Source: Desulfotignum sp. (lineage in GTDB: Bacteria > Desulfobacterota > Desulfobacteria > Desulfobacterales > Desulfobacteraceae). Taken from it: DNA of 8,242 nt. The notes under the pieces were generated by a model. The model had not been told where the DNA came from, did no database searches, and was given only the letters and a program-made list of their open reading frames with translations. Positions 6,388 through 8,242 of the stretch are shown here, piece after piece. The position numbers and the translations under genes were made by a program. The stretch is taken from the NCBI GenBank assembly GCA_011390695.1, contig JAABRW010000459.1:1-8242 (forward strand), written 5' to 3'. Numbering within the stretch: the first letter of the stretch is position 1; each line of letters opens with the position of its first letter.

Positions 6388-6456
6388 AATTTGGTTCAAA
6401 CTTAGCGGCAACCCCTTGATTGTTTTTGCCAAAAAGTTTATGTAACCGTTCATTTA

Positions 6457-6486
6457 TTGGCATATGGTTAAAAATTGATATACCAT
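6457..6486 (+). promoter_or_regulatory. Candidate promoter of the phosphate permease gene
   Basis: TTGGCA at 6457-6462 (5 of 6 to the -35 consensus) and TACCAT at 6481-6486 (4 of 6 to the -10 consensus) are separated by 18 bases. A TATTAT at 6488-6493 is a better -10 by itself but has no good -35 at 17 bases. The whole gap 6388-6523 is AT-rich, which fits a promoter region; no Pho box of the CTGTCAT type was seen. Confidence 0.35.
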
Positions 6487-6488
6487 AT
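6462..6488. repeat. Inverted repeat ATATGGT-N13-ACCATAT upstream of the permease
   Basis: The 7-base arms at 6462-6468 and 6482-6488 are perfect reverse complements with 13 bases between them, so their centres lie 20 bases apart, about two helical turns. They overlap the candidate -35 and -10 boxes, the usual place for a repressor operator. The arms are AT-rich and short, so chance is possible. Confidence 0.35.
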
Positions 6489-6523
6489 ATTATTGATCAA
6501 ACGCATATTGAAATGAGACGCAT

Positions 6524-8242
6524 ATGAGCCTTGAACTCTGTTATGTCATTATCGGTATTTTGCTGCTGTTTGCCTTTTTTGATCTTATGATCGGGGTGAG
6601 CAATGATGCGGTGAATTTTTTAAATTCATCCATCGGATCAAAAGCCGCTCCTTTTGTTGTTATCATGGTGGTTGCCAGCCTGGGGATTCTGGCAGGGGTC
6701 ACCTTTTCCGGGGGCATGATGGAGGTGGCCCGCAAAGGCATCTTTCATCCCCAGTTTTTCACCATGCCGGAGCTGCTGCTGATTTTTCTGGCAGTCATGA
6801 TCACCGATATCCTGCTGCTGGACCTGTTCAACACCTATGGACTGCCTACCTCCACCACGGTTTCCATTGTTTTTGAACTGCTGGGGGCGGCTGTGGCCAT
6901 GTCCCTGATTAAAATCATGCAGTCCCCTGATAGTATGGCCTTATGGGATTATATCAATACAGCCAAAGCCATGGCCATTGTGGGGGGGATACTTTTGTCC
7001 ATTGTGGTCTCCTTTTTTTCAGGGGCTGTGGTGCAGTTTTTCTCAAGACTGATCTTCACCTTTGATTACCAAAAGCGGCTCGCACGCTACGGCGCCTTAT
7101 GGGGCGGGGTGGCCATGACTGCCATCACTTTTTTTATCCTCATCAAAGGGGCCAAGGGTGCCACTTTCATGGATGAAAAAACACTGGCATGGATCGCCCT
7201 TCATACCTTTACCATATTAACGGGCATATTTGTCATTTCCGCCATCCTTTTGCAGTTTTTGATTTCGGTTTTCAAGGTCAATATCCTCAAACCCATCGTC
7301 CTGGTGGGCACCTTTGCCCTGGCCATGGCCTTTGCCGCCAATGACCTGGTCAATTTCATCGGTGTACCCCTGGCCGGTCTCAAGGCATTTACAACCGCTC
7401 TTGCATCCACAGATCCCATGAACATTTCCATGGGGGCTTTGAGCAAGGCAGTCCAGACACAGACATTTCTTTTGCTTCTGGCCGGATCCATCATGGTCGT
7501 CACCCTGTGGGTATCCAAAAAAGCCAGAACAGTGACAGAAACAGAGATCAGCCTGGGAAAACAAGATGAAGGCCCGGAGCGGTTTGAATCCATCTGGCTG
7601 TCCAGAAAAATCGTGAGTGTTTTTTACCATTTTTTCAGTTCGATACGCACGGTTGTGCCAGAGCCTGTGCGCCGGCATGTTGCCGCCAGGATCACCCCTA
7701 CCACAGCACACCATGCCGGTTCAGCCGGTGAAAAACCCTCTTTTGATCTGATCCGGGCATCTGTCAACCTCATGGTGGCCAGTGCTGTGGTCTCCTTTGC
7801 CACCTCACTGAAACTGCCGCTGTCCACCACCTATGTCACATTCATGGTGGCCATGGGATCTTCTTTTTCCGATCAGGCCTGGGGAAGAGAAAGTGCGGTT
7901 TTCCGCATCACCGGCGTGCTGGCCGTGGTGGGGGGCTGGTTCATGACCGCATTCATCGCCTTTATGGTGGCCTTTGTTTTTGCCAATATTCTTTTTTATT
8001 TCAATGCATTCGGCATAGCTGGCCTTTTGGTATTTGCCGGAGTCATGATCTGGAAAAACAAGAAAAAACATGATGTCCAGTCAAAAGACAAGGAAGACAT
8101 AAATATCTTCCAGTTTGAAAAAGTAGAAGATTTTCCAGCTGCCGTGTCCGACACCTTCGACCACCTGGCCCTGCAGCTCAAGGGGATCAGAGAATCCTTT
8201 GACAGGACCTTTGATGCGCTGTTCCAGGAGGATATTGTGACC
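6524..8242 (+). CDS. PiT-family inorganic phosphate transporter, long variant (3' end missing)
   Basis: Inner-membrane permease for inorganic phosphate, PHO4/PiT (SLC20) family, presumably ion-coupled. The frame is open for 573 codons to the window edge, so the C-terminus is cut. The two inverted halves each carry the family signature in variant form: VSNDAVNFLNSSIGSKAA (25-42) with PTSTT (108-112), and AANDLVNFIGVPLAGLKAF (271-289) with LPLSTTYVT (431-439), where classical members read GANDVANA. Hydrophobic segments lie roughly at 7-24, 43-62, 83-101, 113-130, 150-172, 193-208, 222-248, 254-272, 314-330, 409-427 and 461-510. A hydrophilic loop (about 331-405) joins the halves. From 511 on the chain is charged and helical-looking, resembling the start of the PhoU-like cytoplasmic extension of long PiT proteins known in Bacteroidetes and Deltaproteobacteria. 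Start ATG 6524 follows a weak GAGA (6515-6518). The coupling ion is not decided by the sequence. Confidence 0.92.
   Translation, partial: MSLELCYVIIGILLLFAFFDLMIGVSNDAVNFLNSSIGSKAAPFVVIMVVASLGILAGVTFSGGMMEVARKGIFHPQFFTMPELLLIFLAVMITDILLLDLFNTYGLPTSTTVSIVFELLGAAVAMSLIKIMQSPDSMALWDYINTAKAMAIVGGILLSIVVSFFSGAVVQFFSRLIFTFDYQKRLARYGALWGGVAMTAITFFILIKGAKGATFMDEKTLAWIALHTFTILTGIFVISAILLQFLISVFKVNILKPIVLVGTFALAMAFAANDLVNFIGVPLAGLKAFTTALASTDPMNISMGALSKAVQTQTFLLLLAGSIMVVTLWVSKKARTVTETEISLGKQDEGPERFESIWLSRKIVSVFYHFFSSIRTVVPEPVRRHVAARITPTTAHHAGSAGEKPSFDLIRASVNLMVASAVVSFATSLKLPLSTTYVTFMVAMGSSFSDQAWGRESAVFRITGVLAVVGGWFMTAFIAFMVAFVFANILFYFNAFGIAGLLVFAGVMIWKNKKKHDVQSKDKEDINIFQFEKVEDFPAAVSDTFDHLALQLKGIRESFDRTFDALFQEDIVT

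Noticed and set aside
6407..6430. GGCAA / TTGCC inverted repeat after rsmI as an operon terminator
   Set aside because: The stem is only 5 pairs around a 14-base loop and is followed by A residues, not T, so it does not fit an intrinsic terminator on the plus strand. No better candidate was found between 6388 and 6523.
5626..6453. Long minus-strand open frame of 275 codons opposite rsmI
   Set aside because: It is the antisense of a clearly conserved gene, has a Cys/Gln/Gly-rich composition typical of a shadow frame, and shows no recognisable domain.
7201..7830. Several minus-strand open frames opposite the phosphate permease
   Set aside because: They lie inside the plus-strand PiT frame, which has both family signatures and membrane segments; their products show no coherent motifs.

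Overview
The window looks like the core chromosome of a Gram-negative anaerobe of the former Deltaproteobacteria, probably a Desulfobacterales relative. This rests on the gene order ffh-rpsP-khpA-rimM-trmD-SPOUT methyltransferase-rplS-rnhB-yraN-rsmI, on the balanced base composition, and on the variant PiT phosphate transporter at the right end. The lineage call is an inference from gene order and protein character, not from any search.

Layout. Positions 1-331 (minus strand) hold the 5' part of rlmN, cut by the window edge just at the first cysteine of its radical-SAM motif. A gap of 99 bases (332-430) separates rlmN from ffh and carries candidate promoters for both directions that overlap each other. 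From 431 to 6387 (plus strand) ten genes are packed almost end to end: ffh (SRP GTPase), rpsP (bS16), khpA (KH RNA-binding protein), rimM (30S maturation), trmD (tRNA m1G37), an uncharacterised second SPOUT-type RNA methyltransferase, rplS (bL19), rnhB (RNase HII), yraN (nuclease-fold protein) and rsmI (16S rRNA C1402 2'-O-methyltransferase). Gaps are at most 61 bases and several genes overlap, so this is almost certainly one transcription unit. After a 136-base AT-rich gap with a possible promoter and a small inverted repeat, a PiT-family phosphate permease of the long variant begins at 6524 and runs off the right edge.

How it works together. The operon is a translation and ribosome-biogenesis unit. 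It combines cotranslational targeting (Ffh), ribosomal proteins of both subunits (bS16, bL19), a small-subunit assembly factor (RimM), an RNA chaperone-like KH protein (KhpA), and tRNA and rRNA modification (TrmD, RsmI, the SPOUT protein, and divergently RlmN), plus RNA/DNA hybrid removal (RNase HII). The least understood parts are the SPOUT methyltransferase between trmD and rplS, a perfect hairpin directly before rplS, and the phosphate transporter with a long cytoplasmic C-terminal extension. No mobile element, CRISPR array, tRNA or rRNA gene was seen. The window is mostly ordinary conserved core genome, and no clear new system was found.
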